From contig MBPM02000047.1 of the NCBI GenBank assembly GCA_001695595.3, positions 310,001-374,000 of the forward strand: a DNA stretch of 64,000 nt, written 5' to 3'. A model generated the notes under the pieces. It was given only the letters and a program-made list of their open reading frames with translations, had not been told where the DNA came from and made no database searches. Origin of the DNA: Plasmopara viticola. Taxonomy: Eukaryota > Oomycota > Peronosporomycetes > Peronosporales > Peronosporaceae. Shown one piece after another: positions 36,160-47,107 of this stretch. The position numbers were made by a program, and so were the translations under genes. How positions within the stretch are numbered: position 1 is the first letter of the stretch; each line of letters opens with the position of its first letter.

Positions 36160-36512
36160 AAAATTGGATCTTGTATTTGTATTGTATTACGTTATCGCGT
36201 TGCCAAGTTATGCACGTGCTAGGCTCAGTCTGGCTAGTCCACGGCATAGAGATGGTGTCCGCATACGTCGAGTCTCGTTCGGCGGGCAGTGCAGCCAGCA
36301 CCGAGGTCGTGAGGGTCTTCCATTATTTTGTTTAGCTCTGACTTGGTAAGAGCCCAGGTGGCGCTCTGGTGCTGGAGACCGTCGCGTCGAGGGTGAGACT
36401 CGTTAGAGACCTGCAGATGCCCGAGAGCACCTGCCCGAAGCGCGCGAGCATTTAGCCCCCGCGCTTGGAAGGAGGGCGTCACCCCAACCTTTTCCGAAAA
36501 AAAATTGGATCT
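36160..36512 (+). repeat. SINE-like insertion with target duplication and A tail
   Basis: The same 12 bp, AAAATTGGATCT, sits at 36160-36171 and 36501-36512. Between them is a unit of about 330 bp that starts TGTATTTGTATTG and ends in an A run (CCGAAAAA), the form of a non-autonomous retroposon inserted by an LINE-type endonuclease. The interior is GC-rich and has no ORF of note. It is the fuller copy of the repeat at 9925-10088. Clear A and B boxes of a tRNA-derived promoter were not seen, so 'SINE' describes form, not proven origin. Confidence 0.7.
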
Positions 36513-39500
36513 GTAATACAAAATCAAAAGTATTGTCTTTGTCCCAAAATTGCTGTATGTTTTTTGCGATAATTTTAGATTTCTTACTATAATCGTTCCT
36601 GCGTCATTTATAATGTAAAGAAAGAGCTCGTAGCGCAATTCGTTTGTACATACATGGCCCGTGGCTTTGAGTTCAATTGAGTTTTCGTATTTGGACAAAT
36701 TACGAATTTTTAGACTACCGTGACGAGGTTAACAAAGGTTACTGTTTGAGGCGCATAGAAGCATACGTAGATCAAATTAATTGTGCGCAAACTATTTCGA
36801 GCGAGGGACGTGTAGCATGCGGTGCATCCATAAGTCTCACCCCAGAAAAAGCCTTACAAACGACGCGCTTCTTTTGTATGCGTTGCGCTGTCTTGATATC
36901 TTCGACGAAAGGGTACAGCTTTAGCATATTCAAAATATAGCCCATAGCCACATATATCTGAGATAGTTCCAGCGCGTTGATTTTTCGCTTGGAAAGCGCT
37001 TTCCGCTTAAAATATTTCGGACAAGACTACTTTGTGACATCGTGTTGGGTTAGGTCGGAAAGCACATGGTAATATATCCGCGCTTTTTAAATAACCCAAG
37101 TGACGCTGTCAGGTCTCAACGTGTGGTGCCTCCTTTGTCATCGAAGTTCAATCCTCTTGCTTTAAGTATAATGACCTTAGATTCATCACAAAATCAGAGT
37201 AGCCTTTTGAATTGCAGATGCCATTAGTATAATATCTAAGTGTGCGTAACTCACAAAAATTGATTACGATCATGCATGTAATTCGCGCCAACACTGTCTA
37301 CTATTCATCTGCGTCTGCTGTCACTTTAATGTCCCACCAAGAATCTTATGCTAGCAGCCTCATCTACACTGCAGTAGAAGCCGCACATTACAATGTATTC
37401 TAGTTGACTATAATTCAAATATAACTTCTGGCATGCACTTTAATGTCTTGACTTCGTCACAAAGCAATTTGCACAAAGAAGGTGTGCATAATCACATAAG
37501 ATCTTCCAGTGATGGACCGCTGACTATCCACGATCTCAAGGTTGCGTTATTTGATACAATATTTATCGTTTTTTAGTCCTTTCTATAGCCATGTGTATGT
37601 CGTCAGCTTTGTAATCTATATCATTTCGATATACTTCGAGATAAATTAGCAAGCAAAAGCGGTGGTTGAGCCGATTTGGTCTTATCTGTGACCAAACAGG
37701 CAGCAAGGAGGGCTGCTGAGTCACTTCACGTTACCAAAAACGGCTGCTTCGGCAGCCACAGGTATCGCCTGATCAGAATCCGCCTCTCCTTTCAAGTTTG
37801 CGTGAACGATGAGCTTTGAAGCATTTGCGAAGCAGCCTCTTCCTCCTCCAAGAGCTAAGAAGATCTAAGTGGCTATAATTGTATATAATTTCTTCACACT
37901 TACCATCAGAGCTCAGATTCAAACCATTACGGCACTCCTTTTCAATTACCAGCGTATTCTTGACATTACGGTGCAGCTTCTGTCAGCAATTTTGAGGCGG
38001 GATGGACATTTAGTTTTTTTCGATCCGACACGGATCGTGTGTCTTTATTTACTGCTGACAATGCTAAAGATATTACATTCCCGGCAGCATTACGACTAAA
38101 CTGGAGTCAATGGATCCACGGGCACCTCAACACTGGGTCATAGATACCCATTTACGACATGCCTGAGGAGCGAGCCTGCTATATATTTTTTATATGATCG
38201 ATATAATCGCCTTTTCTAAAATCGTGGCTTGAACGCTAAAGATTTGAGTTCTGCCCTTCGCCGTCTACAAACACAATCACCATAATTTTTATGTCCCGAT
38301 TACGAGACCGTCACCTCTTTAAATGGAAGAGCAACAAGATTAAGTCAGTTTCGCATTGGCTGGCTAGTAAGACAGCCTTGAGATTAAATTAGATCTTCAT
38401 GTTCAATTAAAAGATTTTAGTAGCTTCTTGTCCTATGTATGACTAAGATTTGAGGCTTTTGCAGCTTCGAGCCATTTCTTAATCTTGGCATAAATAAGCA
38501 TGATTAAATTATGGACGTGCTGTGGCTAGAAAGTACGAGCATGGGATCGATCAGCAAAAAAAGACCATAGGCACCAGTCGACGAATTTTGCGGCGCAGAG
38601 CTTTTATGATATTTTGTTTCCATTCATCGTGTGCTCGGCATCTTTAAGAGGAAGCTTGATCAGGTACATGCATATATAGACTGAAGGAGCAATTATTTAC
38701 GTTTTTATAGCTTTCCTAAGCTATTACCACCACCGGTTGCCAAATGTGCTAGCAATAACAAAATAGGGGTAGGCACTTAGTAATACAAGTAAAAGCTTAC
38801 TACGGGTAAATAGCTCTGCATGCAAGTAATCGAGGTCCGCAAGACACAGTGGTAGCACATGTCCATCAAGTGCAAGCAACAAAATTTTGCAAGCGAGTAC
38901 TCTTGGTCAGTAAGGTATAGTGGGCAGCATTGAACTGCGGGTGAATGACATGTACCATCAATTTCTGAGATGAGTATGCTAGAAGATTGCAAGACGCGAT
39001 ACAAAATCGATATATTATTAGCGCTACAACTACCTTATGGCTGACATAGAAGTGTTGTTTACAGAGAAAACTAGCAATTTAAATAATCGTTGTGTTACGA
39101 AAGATAGATTTAGTTTGGTGTCAATGCAAGACATGCGAGAACTACTTAAATTTGAGCAACTTATAGCTACTGAAATCTTTGGATGTCTAGAGTATCTTAG
39201 AGTTTATGTTCCTGCTGAAACACAATTTTGAGAATGTAATCATCTCCTCTATTCGGAACATAACGTCTCAGATCTGTCTATTGGCAGTGTACGTGGTGCT
39301 TTAGACTGAAGAATATCAAATAGCAAGGATTCCCTTGATAAATAAATTCTCAGATGTGATCTAATTTTCTATCCTCTATCGAGTAGTGAAGGTAGATTTC
39401 ACGCCCACTGTGTCCCAAGACAACGCTATTGCCTCGATAGTTGTGTAAGCTCATTAATGTTTTTATCGCCGAGAAGGTAAACAGTGGCATGGTAATCGTC

Positions 39501-39779
39501 ACCGAGACTTTGTCTTTAAAACGAGACAAAAAGTGGCGACTCGTTCATAATAAATAAGTGTAAGAGATAGAGAAAGAGAGCAAATGTATCCGCACAAATA
39601 GTTGCTCAAAGGAAGTATGTGCTTCTTGGAAAATGTCCGGGTGTTCGTCCAGTACACTGGTTTTGAAAGATGAATACAATCGAGTATACATGTTTTAGTG
39701 AGATATGTATTCAAGCGCCTAGCGATCTGCTATGAGACTGCTTCGTGTTGCGATAAGAGCTATCAAAATCACCCAGGCA
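36513..39779. other. Repeat desert, no gene
   Basis: More than 3 kb with short, stop-rich frames on both strands. No LTR, RNA gene or known domain was recognised. A T-run of seven occurs at 38014. A plus-strand frame at 36677-36940 has no family. Confidence 0.45.
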
Positions 39780-40610
39780 AACTTAAACATTCGGCCTCAC
39801 TCTTTTTTCGACCATTACGGGCTGATATACTTTGACGATATCCATAGCAGCTTCGAAAAAGATCAGTCTGCACTGGAGGCTACCTGAGGCAACGTTTTGA
39901 GCTTATGAGAACTCAGGCAATCATTGACAAATGTTCCTTTGCGCCAAAAGAAATAAAAGTTATCGGCTACTCTGTAAGCCTTCATGCGATTCGATTGGAT
40001 CCCGACAAAGTAAGTGGCCTACAGCTTCACCTACAGCACATTTTGATACAGATATAAGGACCGAGCAATTTATATGCTAAAGTACACAGTGCTAACTATA
40101 AAATGTTGCAAAGGCTTTGTCCGATCTGTTGTTAAATATTTAAGTGCTACTTGGAGGGCCAGCACAGGATGATTTCGACATCATCAGTCACCCGTTTTGG
40201 CTTTCCAGATAAGACGAAGCCGCTGAGCACCCATTGCAATACTTCTGACGATGCCGTGGTTGCACACCGATGCTTTGGTAAAGATGTTTATCAGCGAGGT
40301 ATCTCGCGCCAGTCCAGGAAGATCAGTGTTTGCAAACAAAATTATCCCGTTATTAAACGATATTAATTTGCCACTAAGTACACAATGAGAATTCTTCCGA
40401 ACGCATCTTCTTAAAGTTGCATCCTCGCTGATCTATTCATTCTACGTATCTCTGAAGACGGCGATAAGTAAGCCCTACTTTTTCAAAGATCGTGAAATGA
40501 TTGGTCTACTGCAATGAATAAAACTTTGCTGCTAATTTAATTCCGAAAAAGTAAATGCACTTGTCGACATGCTTCCGCACAGGTCAGAATGTAAGTTGTC
40601 TTGTATTAGC
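39780..40610 (+). mobile_element. Decayed Ty3/gypsy RT-RNase H relic
   Basis: Gypsy pol pieces occur in order. The RT active site YFDD is at 39828-39839. Next is FELMRTQAIIDKCSFAPKEI followed by IGYSVSLHAIRLDPDKV (39895-40010), the stretch that follows the active site. RNase H starts at about 40170 (FGFPDKTKP...HCNTSDDAVV) and runs to NYPVIKRY at 40360. The RNase H end is at 40390-40600 (FRTHLLKVASSLIYS, LKTAISKPYFF, NALVDMLPHRSE). Frames shift and stops interrupt. The upstream RT and the LTRs were not found. Confidence 0.75.
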
Positions 40611-41719
40611 AGCGTAAAAATTCTGTTTACAGGCGGTTTTATCAAGCATACAAAATACATGCTATTCTAGAGACTCTAATTGTGAGCAATGTTGCCAAAA
40701 ATGAGTGGTCATTACCCCACAGTTTATTACTAGAGGACACACAGACTACTGTACAATAGATCAGAAACTGATCGTGAGGCTCGGGCTAAACTGGAAATAG
40801 CAAGTACCTGGTTTGACTGATACTCATAGCACTCGAATTAAGACAGACGTTGATGGGTCACTCGATCGGACGAGCAACTAGAACCGAAAGTGTGACTGCT
40901 TTACTCACACCCATTGATGTGTGTAATAGTTGAGTAAGCTGGGGTCTATAATGATACGACGGGTACAAAACTCGGTCACAGAGTACGGCAATCAGCCATT
41001 AGCGTTCTCCGCTAGAGAAAGCTTAGATCTCGCGAGAATTTTTTGGCAGCTTAAGGCACTACTATATAGTCGACCAATTTTATAGCTCGTGAAAGTAGAT
41101 GTTCGACCCAGGACAAGCAGAAACGAGTTTGATACCCAAAAAAATCATATTAAGGCAGCCAGAGATATATTACTCAAAAGAACGAGCAATTACTGCATAT
41201 GAAAATGAGTATGTGATAGTCAGGTGGACTGGACGTTTCCATAAAGGACCAGATAGCTACCAGCTCTCCGATAGCGCGGATGTAGCTTGTGAGTTCTGCG
41301 AGCTTTAACATTTACTCTAACGGGAAATCAGCGATTCAAAGGATGTCGTTGTATCAAACGACACAGACCTGAAAAACAATATGCCTTCAGATGTATTTGA
41401 TACAAATGTTGGTTACCATTTAGTACGAAAAAGCAGATTTGTTTTTGTGTCTGGTGACTCCACATGTTCAAGTGGGTCAATAGTATGTGAGAGTCTGGAG
41501 ACCTTCCAGCAAATACACCGATGTCTCACGAATCAGACCCTGTACAGGGTCTGACAATATTGGTGGACCTGTCAAAGATCAATTGCAACACGGGCATAAT
41601 GACTTTCGTGTGTCGTTTAAGCAGAATGATACGTCTGACACCTTTTACAGACCGTATTAGTTAGAAATAAAGAGTATGGCGATTTATAAAAAAACGTACT
41701 TTCAATAACATAGACTCCT
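40611..41719. other. Region after gypsy relic
   Basis: A plus-strand frame at 41099-41308 contains VRWTGRFHKGPDSYQLSDS, which vaguely resembles the integrase tail that follows gypsy pol (IGPFKV...GDSYTL). It would be in the right place for the relic upstream. Otherwise nothing is recognised. Confidence 0.35.
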
Positions 41720-41930
41720 GGAAACAATGGGGTTGTATAGAAACCCGCGCTTTACGACTGCATTTTGGGCAGACGCTGTTTTAACGATTGGAAATGTGTT
41801 TGCCGATGTCTGGTGCACTTCGTCGACCGACTGACAGATGGTCAACATTCGTCTTTGAATGGTATGCTAGAAGACACACTGCGCAGTATGTGCGCTGAGG
41901 CGCCACATTTGTAAGCGACAAGATTTTGAT
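41720..41930 (+). mobile_element. Possible Ty1/copia integrase fragment
   Basis: A plus-strand frame reads FTTAFWADAVLTIGN, matching the copia integrase stretch LPKxFWAEAVLTA, and is followed by an STD..MVNI segment where copia proteins have a PSRSTDGxTP-like stretch. It covers only about 70 codons and is interrupted. Confidence 0.5.
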
Positions 41931-44750
41931 CGTTGAGTGTGCACTTAACAATGCAATTTAAGTAACAACCGTCTTTACGTCATCTTTGCAAATCTTCTTA
42001 AGTTTTGATGATTCTTTAAAATAGAGAATCTCTGAAATGAGTGGACAAAGGCTCGGAAAACATTTACCTCCCAAAACCTTAACGTGAGACTAGTTTCGTT
42101 GCGGATTGTCTTGCGGAAAATCAGGTCAATAGAATAAGTAAGTCAGGTAATGGGATTGCGTCTGCTTTGGGAAAAAAAGTGAAATTCTCATACAAATACG
42201 ATAGAGAAAAATTTAAGTTGTTCATAAAGGTGATATTGACTCTCGAATTACGAGAAACATAGGGTCAACTTTAGCCTATTACGGTCCTTGAAAGGCTCGG
42301 GTGGGTGTATACCATACTCCTTACAAAGGCGACGCCGACGCATTTGTCATCTTGTCTGAAGCACTTTTAGATGAATATAAATTATTATATATATCAGAAC
42401 GTTATATATCAAATTAGCTTTTGGATGCTTCCGGCATCTCATCAAAACGTTGACCTCGCACTCGAGCTTACGATCAAGACAAGTATGGGTGACCTTGCAA
42501 CAGCCGACGAAGCCCATATCCTCTACTGAAAAGTCCATAAGATCAAGGGGCAGCGCTCTCCATAAAGCTGTGTGCCTCGAATGGCCGCCCAAGCATTGAT
42601 CTCGATACAAAGGCATGTAACTTTCTGGTGCAGTTTAAATGACTTGCACTGAGACATGTAATGGGCATTCGACATTGGGACATGGTTAAAGAAGTCCAAC
42701 CTCTTCGCAAAGGCTTAAGGGATCGAAGCTTTCCTGAAGTAATTGCGGCCTGACAAACAACTCGTGAAACATTTAAGCGCATACGTTCGGTTGTGCAAGA
42801 GCGTTTACGACTTTTAAAGAAGATGCAAGGCCCGAGGAGGTGGCGGGAGGGGGGGAAGCCTTCTTAAACGCTATTTGACCGCCAAGGCCAGCAAAAATTT
42901 GATATGGAGTGCGCTATGAGGCAGAGGCGTATCATTTACTTCACGTGAGGTGAAGTGAGAATAATACTTCACAGAGATCGAAACAGTCAATATGACGGCT
43001 CTGACAAACAAATATAAGACAATAGCAACCCCAAGTCCTAAGTAAAGGGCGCTTTTGATATAAGCCACGGTCTTTTGACCACACAATTTAGAAATTCCAT
43101 ACCCGTTCTCGGAGTGTACGCATAGCATCTGGCTTGGGATTGAGTCAAAAGCTATGCAAGCTGCTTACGACTCACAACGTAAGTTGTTGGGCTTTGAGCT
43201 TATCAATGTGAAGTACTTCGTCCAATGTAGCTGAGTTTCGATTGCAATACCCGGAAGCTGTACCCAGTCCCCGAATAGGGTCTTCAATTGAACGGTTGGG
43301 TAACAAACTTAAGGGTGTATCCATTTTGGGTGCAGAATACTCTTTTTCCCTCATTTCTTACATCGTAAAATAATTTTTTGAGAGAAAAAATGTGGTGCTA
43401 ACTACATGCGCAAAGCCGATGATTGAACTTTACATACCAGCCTCCCGAGAGTCCTCGCGGTGTGTGTCATATAGGCGTATATGTCGGCATACATTAAGTT
43501 ATCCTTCGATCCGTCGGACCTGCTATCAAGAGAGTGCTTAGAACTTTTAACTTTTATTCATGCCCGGCGGTGAGTGGGTCACATATCTCTCACCTAATGT
43601 GCGTGCGACATTGCTCAATTTTTTGCAAGAGTTGTTTTGACTACTATCTCTCCCAATGGACCCCATTTTTGTTGCTTTCATCATCAAGAGCGAGACTTTT
43701 TCCTGTATACCGTGTACGGTTTTGACCTCTGTAGATGAGGCCTTTGGCAAGGCCGGTAAGCTAAACGTTCAGTCATATATCTTTAAGGGCGGACCTTCGG
43801 GGATGAGACTGCTTCGATCTCGTTGTCATCAACGTGAGGCTATTTCTCGACCATTCAAAGCATACATTTTATAATGTGCACACCAAATCAAGCGCCCAAA
43901 TGCGGAGACCACCGAGTGAGGAGGAACGATAGGCGCACGTTCCCCGCCTCAAAGGACTGCAAGCCTCTATCAGACATTTTCTTTTCTCTGAGCCTTCCCT
44001 TTTTGGTGAGCCTTCTAAGACTTGCTCCTATTATAGGATCGACCTCAGCTACAAAGGACTTCCTTGATGCTGTGGTTTCTGTGAAACCAAGTCCATCTTC
44101 TCAAGTAGCAGCATGGTAATCCGGTCAGCCAGTACTTTTTTGCTGTTTACTTAATTTTGATGAGATTGTTTTCAAAACCTCTCCCCTCACTTGTTACAAT
44201 GGCATTCGTTCTTTTAGAAGTTAGCGCAAAATGTATAAGTTTGTAATTGGGTGGACCACATGTTGAGCACGAATGAAGCGACAGGTTTCTGCCTGCCACA
44301 AGTCGCCGTAAAACGCACAAGCGGGTGATTGGTGGGAGACTCCTCCTCACACATAATGACTAGCTAAATGAAACCATAACTAGTGAACTCGCCACTCTTT
44401 CATCTTAATGATAACTCGCAGCATGACTCCCGCTCTGCCATAAAGTATATCTCGACATTAAAAAAGTCGGTCACATGGGCTGCGACACGGAGGTAGAGGC
44501 AATTTCCAGGATCAAGAGTGGTGTTGGGCATCCACTAGTGCTTTTGCTTTGCGCGCCATCGTTGTTGTGTCGTGCACGCTCTGAAAATACCGCATCTGTA
44601 ATACAACAAATTACACAGTCCTTTCATTATCCACACTTTGACCATATGCTTGCAGTGCTGAGAAAGCTATCGTAATACTTATAAAGTGCCTCTGATAACC
44701 AAACCTTCAGATTTACTACCATATCACCACAGTGTGACGATGTCAGACAG
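41931..44750. other. Repeat desert, no gene
   Basis: Nothing certain. The plus-strand frames at 43656-43874 and 43874-44119 could be post-integrase retroelement sequence but match no motif firmly. A GC-rich spot with a run of G (42846-42855) lies inside AT-rich DNA. Confidence 0.4.
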
Positions 44751-44833
44751 CACCTTATACAGACGAGGCGTGCAGAAAGATGTAATGTCTTCTGGCGAAC
44801 GGCCATTTACTATATCTGGTCTTCAAGGGATCG
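44751..44833 (+). repeat. Repeat family A, copy 1
   Basis: Its protein reading, SSGERPFTISGLQGIG, is nearly the same as that of the minus strand at 56207-56125 (SSGERLFTISGLQGIE). At DNA level the two share blocks such as CACCTT.ACAGA and ATCTGGTCTTCA, roughly 70% by eye. The reading frame here is open from about 44744 to a TGA near 44864. Family not recognised. Confidence 0.6.
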
Positions 44834-46668
44834 GCGTTTGTAATAAGATGCAGCTTAAAGACTGACGCAATCGAGACTTTTTGTCTTCTTATTCTGGTCT
44901 AAACTACAATTATGTGCACTCAGAACTTTTTAATGAAGGCAAAGACTGTGCAAAGCGGTAAGTATACTGTTACACTGGCTGTCTTCTACCAGGAGCCGCT
45001 GTTTTTTATGGATCCTTCAAGATCCAGACAAGAATGGGGAACTTACAATCTCCTATGAACTTAAGCTGGACACTTGTAGATTAAGTAAGCTCGGTAATCC
45101 TTTAAAATAGTTTGTAATTTCGTTCCACTCGTCTTTTCACGGCTCTGGTTATACATCGGCCACCATGAAATGATGCCGATGCAACCAACACGTTATGTGG
45201 GGCGTCTCAAAAGGTGTAGCAATCCTCAGATCTTTGACCCTGGCATAGTTTTTGTCGTGACTTCAGCATCTACATGGAGAGCTATCTCCGCGGTCGACCT
45301 TACGGTAGTTGATAATACCGTTATAAATGAAATTTAGACTGAAGAGCGGAGAGCCCGTCCAAGTCTAAAGCTCACCACAAAATAAAGCGACCATCTGACG
45401 CAGTTTGAAGACCAGGCAATGAAAATCACAGCGGCTGATTTAACCATGAAGCCAAGTTCTAATGAGTTCATAGCTTTCTTTAGGAAAGCGCGTTCTGGTG
45501 TTTAAAGCTGTGTAAGCATAAGTGTTTCTGGGTCACACGAACTTTTGTTAATACGCACAACACAAGGCTCGCGATGCTTTTAATATCAATAAGAAAGCAG
45601 CACTTAGCAATGAAGAGCTAACAGAAAAACGGTAAATGGTCTACTGACGTTTTTAATAAGATGAATAATCATCCGCAGGGGACTTTAATGCAGATACTCT
45701 ACCAGAATTGCTCACTGTCTAGCTATCTCCGTATCAAAAGTCGCCTTTGCCGATGTCTTTTTTGAGCGCAATTACTATATCTCTGATATCGTTAATGGAG
45801 CAGCAAAGATTGTCAATTTGATTTGGTACTATGGGAATTATGTTTAGTCTTGCGATAGCTTACTAAACCATGCACTTGGGCACATAAAGATCTGTGACTC
45901 GTACTGATCAGCGATGTTCACGGGTCTGGATCCAGCCTTTCTCGAAGCAAAAAGCCGCTACACCTGATAGCGGTTTTTGTCAACCTACATCCGACATGTT
46001 AAGCCTGATCGTTTGTGCTGAGCAGTATGCTCAGTCGCCTCAGAGCTAATAAGACGCGCTAAAAAAGCTGACATTCATGCTCAGTGCAACATTTCGTTTG
46101 CAAAGGGCTCGTAGCGGTTAGTGCACGTAAAAAAACCTCAGCCGGAGCACCTTTGACGAATGATGACGCAGTCTTCTGCCAGCACCTAAGCTAGATGATT
46201 TCCGTTCGGGCGAAATTTCTCCGTGTTATCTAAGAACTTGGGAGGACTTTTCGCTATGCATCATAAAGGTCGAAACGGTCATTTGCATTGTCGTGAACGG
46301 AGTAACAGAGTACAATGGGTTGGTCACTTTGAAGCTTGATGGGACGGCAGGCGAATGGGCACTTACGTGAAATGCCTCAGGTTTATCACCTGAGATAGCT
46401 GAAGAAACACATTTGGATTATAATCTTTCTAAACAAGGAACAATTAGGCTTTATCGTTTGTAGAAAAAAGAACAAGCGAGTCTGGAGCGTGTAGCGATCT
46501 ACGGCAGTAAAAGATGTTGACAACGACGATGACACGTTGAGGTCTTGTATATTTCAAATGGTGAGTGAATTGGCAAAGAAATCGCACAAGAGCTTGGCTT
46601 TACACACATCATGTGTATTCAATCTTACTTTCGACCGTTTAAGTTAATTACAAAAATAATCGAAAACA
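44834..46668. other. Repeat desert ahead of small gene
   Basis: No recognisable gene or element. Its right end holds the promoter of the small membrane protein gene. Confidence 0.45.
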
Positions 46669-46994
46669 ATGATTGATCGCCGCTACCACCGCTCACTGCA
46701 AGTATTTTCATGGGTAGCCTGCGCTGCCATGACGGCTAAGCTCGTACTCTTTACCGACTACAATACTCGGAGAGGCCACATTGAGCAGGACCACGTTTTA
46801 TCGGGGGTACGTTACGTTTTGCTGACATCAGGGAGTGTAAGCTTTTATCACCGAATTTACAGATTCAAAGGTTCACGGACAGACAGCAAGACAGGTTCTT
46901 TGGCGTAGAGGACATCAAGAAGCAGGTGCAGCGTCAACAACAGTCGTCTAGCACGACATTACCTGCCCCTGATGGAACAGATAGGGATAATTGA
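46669..46994 (+). CDS. Small predicted membrane protein, unknown function
   Basis: Two exons, 46669-46806 and 46863-46994, with a 56-nt intron (GTACGT...CAG), encode 89 residues. Residues about 9-28 (LQVFSWVACAAMTAKLVLF) form one hydrophobic helix. The rest is polar: YNTRRGHIEQ, then FTDRQQDRFFGVEDIKKQ and a Ser/Gln-rich tail. The intron join keeps the frame and coding character on both sides, and the gene runs tail-to-tail with SEC16, only 113 bp from its stop. I do not recognise the family. Its size and layout resemble small organelle-membrane proteins, but that is only an impression. Without splicing the frame reads into stop-terminated noise. Confidence 0.65.
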
Positions 46995-47107
46995 TAGTGC
47001 AAGTGATATCTACTTGTATAGTTTGCTGAATAAGTAAAACCAGCATTGGCTCAATAAACGTCATCTCACAGTCACACCTGAGCCTGTAACCTCGACTGAA
47101 AAACTAA

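Noticed and set aside
36172..36501. tRNA-derived A and B boxes in the SINE-like unit
   Set aside because: Candidate boxes (TGGCTAGTCCA, TCTCGTTCGGC) fit the consensus poorly, so a tRNA origin is not claimed.
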